Positions 62,139 through 64,000 of a stretch of 64,000 nucleotides of DNA are shown here, piece after piece. Within the stretch, counting starts at the first letter, position 1. Every line of letters begins with the position of its first letter. Under the pieces are notes generated by a model that was not told the origin of the DNA, made no database searches, and saw nothing but the letters and a program-made list of their open reading frames with translations. The position numbers and the translations under genes are program-made. This DNA comes from Croceicoccus bisphenolivorans (GTDB taxonomy: Bacteria > Pseudomonadota > Alphaproteobacteria > Sphingomonadales > Sphingomonadaceae): NCBI RefSeq assembly GCF_001634625.1, contig NZ_LRSE01000004.1:248001-312000 (forward strand), in the 5' to 3' direction.

Positions 62139-63884
62139 ATGCATGAAGGGGGGACGGGCGCGATGCTGATGGAGGGGCTGATCCTCCTCGGCTTTGCGCT
62201 GACTTTCGTGCTCGTCTTCCGCCGTTTGGGCCTTGGTGCGACACTGGGTTATCTCGTCGCCGGTGCCGTCGTGGGTCCGCAAGTGCTGGGCCTTGTTGGC
62301 GGGGCCGAGGAAAAGGTCGGTTTCGCCGAGCTTGGCATTGTGTTCCTGCTGTTCATCGTCGGGCTCGAACTCGCCCCGAACCGGCTGTGGCGGATGCGCA
62401 AGGAGATATTCGGGCTGGGCCTTGCGCAAGTCGCACTGTGCGGCCTTGCGGTCAGCGCCGTCATCTATGTCTTCACCGGCTTCACGCTGGCCGCTTCGCT
62501 GGCCATCGGCCTGCCGCTCGGCCTTTCCTCCACAGCGCAGGTCCTGCCGATGTTGCAAAGCGTGGGGCGGCTGAAGACCCCCTTCGGCGAACGGGCCTTC
62601 GCGATCCTGCTGTTTCAGGACCTGTCGCTTATCCCGCTGATCACCATCGTCGCCGCGCTCAGCCGGAATCCGGAGATTCAGGAAGGCCCGCCCGGCTGGC
62701 AGACCGCGTTGCTGGCGGTTGTTGCCATCGCAGGGTTGATCGCGGCTGGCCGCTTCGTCATCCGTCCGCTGTTCCGCCTCATCGGCGTCCTGGGCGAACG
62801 GGAGATGTTCGTCGTTGCAGCTCTGTTCACGATTGTCGGCGCCGCCGCGCTGATGGAATGGATCGGCCTGTCCACCGCGCTTGGCGCGTTCATCGCGGGC
62901 GTCATGCTGGCCAGTTCGCCTTATCGCCACGAGCTGGAGGCCGATGTCGAACCGTTCCGGTCGATCCTGCTGGGCCTGTTCTTCCTGTCCATCGGCATGA
63001 TGCTGGACCTGTCCGCCATTGCCGAACGCCCCCTGTTCGTGGCCGGCATGGCCCTTGCGCTGATCGCCACCAAGGCCGCGGTCATCACCGCGATCGGCAT
63101 GATCATGAAGATGTCGTGGCAGCGTGCGCTGGCGCTGGGCCTGCTGCTTAGCCAGGGTGGTGAATTCGGGTTCGTGCTGTTCGCGCAGGCGCAGGACGGG
63201 CTGCTTATCGCGCCAGAGGCCGCCAGCCTGTTCGGCGCGGTCGTCACGATATCGATGGCCACGACCCCGTTCCTGATGATGGCAACCCGCCGTATCCGTG
63301 CCGAGGCCAATAAGGACGGCGGCGAACGCGAAGGGCCGAGTGCCGAAGGGGCAAGCGCCGTGGTCGTCGGATATGGCCGATTCGGCCAGACGGTCACGCA
63401 GATGCTGGTGGCGGCCGGCATCAAGGTGACGATCGTCGACCGCGATGTGGAGATGATCGATATCGCCCAGCAGTTCGGGGCGAAGGTCTATTTCGGAGAA
63501 GGCACGCGCATCGATCTGCTGCGTCAGGCAGGGGCGGGAGAGGCCAAGGCGATCCTGTTCTGTACCGACAAGGACCAGGTCGACCCCGAACTCGTCAGCG
63601 CGGTTCGCGAACATTTCTCCGATGCCGCGATCTTCGTGCGGGCCTTCGACCGGCGCGGTGTCGTGCGTCTTTCGGGCACGCCGGCGGACTTCGTGGTTCG
63701 CGAAGTGTTCGAATCGGCCATCGTCATGGGCCGCAATGCGCTGGAACGTCTGGGCGAAAGCCTTGAGGCCATCGACGAGGCGGAACATGCCTATCGCGAA
63801 CGGGATTGCGAACGGATGGAACGCCAGATCGATACCGGCGATCTGCGCACCGCGCACGACCGGATCTTCGTGCAAAGGGACTGA
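62139..63884 (+). CDS. CPA2-family cation/proton antiporter (Kef-type) with RCK domain
   Basis: The 581-residue protein has about twelve membrane helices with family motifs GLGATLGYLVAGAVVGP, LLFIVGLEL and a DLSLIPL loop, then a TrkA-N/RCK nucleotide-binding domain (VVVGYGRFGQTVTQML). This matches Kef-like potassium efflux systems. Two ATG starts (62139 and 62163) are each preceded by G-rich ribosome-binding sequence; the longer was kept. The gene separates hisF and hisE. The gating ligand cannot be told from sequence. Confidence 0.88.
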   Translation: MHEGGTGAMLMEGLILLGFALTFVLVFRRLGLGATLGYLVAGAVVGPQVLGLVGGAEEKVGFAELGIVFLLFIVGLELAPNRLWRMRKEIFGLGLAQVALCGLAVSAVIYVFTGFTLAASLAIGLPLGLSSTAQVLPMLQSVGRLKTPFGERAFAILLFQDLSLIPLITIVAALSRNPEIQEGPPGWQTALLAVVAIAGLIAAGRFVIRPLFRLIGVLGEREMFVVAALFTIVGAAALMEWIGLSTALGAFIAGVMLASSPYRHELEADVEPFRSILLGLFFLSIGMMLDLSAIAERPLFVAGMALALIATKAAVITAIGMIMKMSWQRALALGLLLSQGGEFGFVLFAQAQDGLLIAPEAASLFGAVVTISMATTPFLMMATRRIRAEANKDGGEREGPSAEGASAVVVGYGRFGQTVTQMLVAAGIKVTIVDRDVEMIDIAQQFGAKVYFGEGTRIDLLRQAGAGEAKAILFCTDKDQVDPELVSAVREHFSDAAIFVRAFDRRGVVRLSGTPADFVVREVFESAIVMGRNALERLGESLEAIDEAEHAYRERDCERMERQIDTGDLRTAHDRIFVQRD

Positions 63885-63927
63885 GCGAGATTGATTTCGC
63901 GGGCCCGCGAGTCCAAAGGCTGGCTTC

Positions 63928-64000
63928 ATGGCCGATGACCTGAACACGCTGGCGCGCCTTGCCGCCACGATAGAGAGCCGCAAGGGCGGCAACCCGAACG
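63928..64000 (+). CDS. hisE: Phosphoribosyl-ATP pyrophosphatase HisE (5' part, cut by window end)
   Basis: The frame starting at 63928 reads MADDLNTLARLAATIESRKG and runs off the window. The N-terminal LARLAATIESR resembles the start of HisE, which hydrolyses phosphoribosyl-ATP in the second step of histidine synthesis. The position after hisBHAF supports the call. Only about 24 codons are visible, so the assignment is provisional. Confidence 0.65.
   Translation, partial: MADDLNTLARLAATIESRKGGNPN

Overview
The window is GC-rich chromosomal DNA from an alphaproteobacterium, most likely a member of the Sphingomonadales (Sphingomonas/Novosphingobium/Erythrobacter type). This is inferred from gene content rather than from a marker-gene search. 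The pointers are the ffh-rpsP-rimM-trmD-rplS translation cluster with an acidic/Ala-rich S16 tail, a dapF-mtaB-ftsY-yciB operon, a crtY-crtI-crtB carotenoid operon, an alphaproteobacterial SspB next to hisB, and a TPP-riboswitch-controlled thiC. No insertion sequence, prophage, CRISPR array or rRNA operon was seen. Most of the window looks like core genome, with one clearly AT-rich foreign-looking gene at 38137-39630.

Region by region. 1-6410 holds a small zinc-ribbon protein (cut at the window edge), a PuuD-like membrane protein, the tightly packed dapF-mtaB-ftsY-yciB operon and a membrane-bound GGDEF-EAL protein. 6411-12319 is the SRP/ribosome block (ffh, rpsP, rimM, trmD, rplS), interrupted by a GRDP-like/TIGR04222 gene pair. 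A strongly structured element between that pair and trmD has the features of a 6S RNA on the minus strand. A perfect 26-bp inverted repeat lies after the rplS terminator. 12320-19152 carries an amino-acid permease, ilvE, two orphan oligopeptide-binding lipoproteins and a type IB topoisomerase, followed by tRNA-Gln(UUG) at 19253. 19384-22353 holds a DUF411 protein and a glutaryl-CoA dehydrogenase/CoA-transferase pair.

22362-27997 is a four-gene minus-strand operon in which every junction overlaps: a BcsB-like periplasmic protein, an MshEN-domain family 2 glycosyltransferase, a polytopic membrane protein and a REC plus degenerate-GGDEF regulator. It looks like a little-described, possibly c-di-GMP-gated, exopolysaccharide machine and is my best candidate for an undescribed system. 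28132-35215 carries a YoaK protein, aroQ, crtB-crtI-crtY, a MipA/OmpV outer-membrane protein and a PMT/ArnT-like membrane protein. 35270-37974 is the TPP riboswitch, a small four-helix membrane protein, thiC and a DUF4287 protein. 38137-39630 is the AT-rich gene for a HEPN-motif protein, the second candidate of interest.

39705-56551 is a mixed stretch: an HTH protein, lipoproteins, a PfkB kinase, a GMC oxidoreductase, S41, C15 and S8 peptidases, a PEBP-like protein, a SWIB protein, a DoxX protein, an ion-channel-like protein, a run of small DUF genes, dapD and gmk. 56607-64000 carries sspB, then hisB-hisH-hisA-hisF, an M28 peptidase, a Kef-type antiporter and the first bases of hisE, so the histidine cluster is split by two unrelated genes. 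Starts were chosen by family alignment and by ribosome-binding sites; several genes appear to use GTG or TTG, and these are flagged where they matter.
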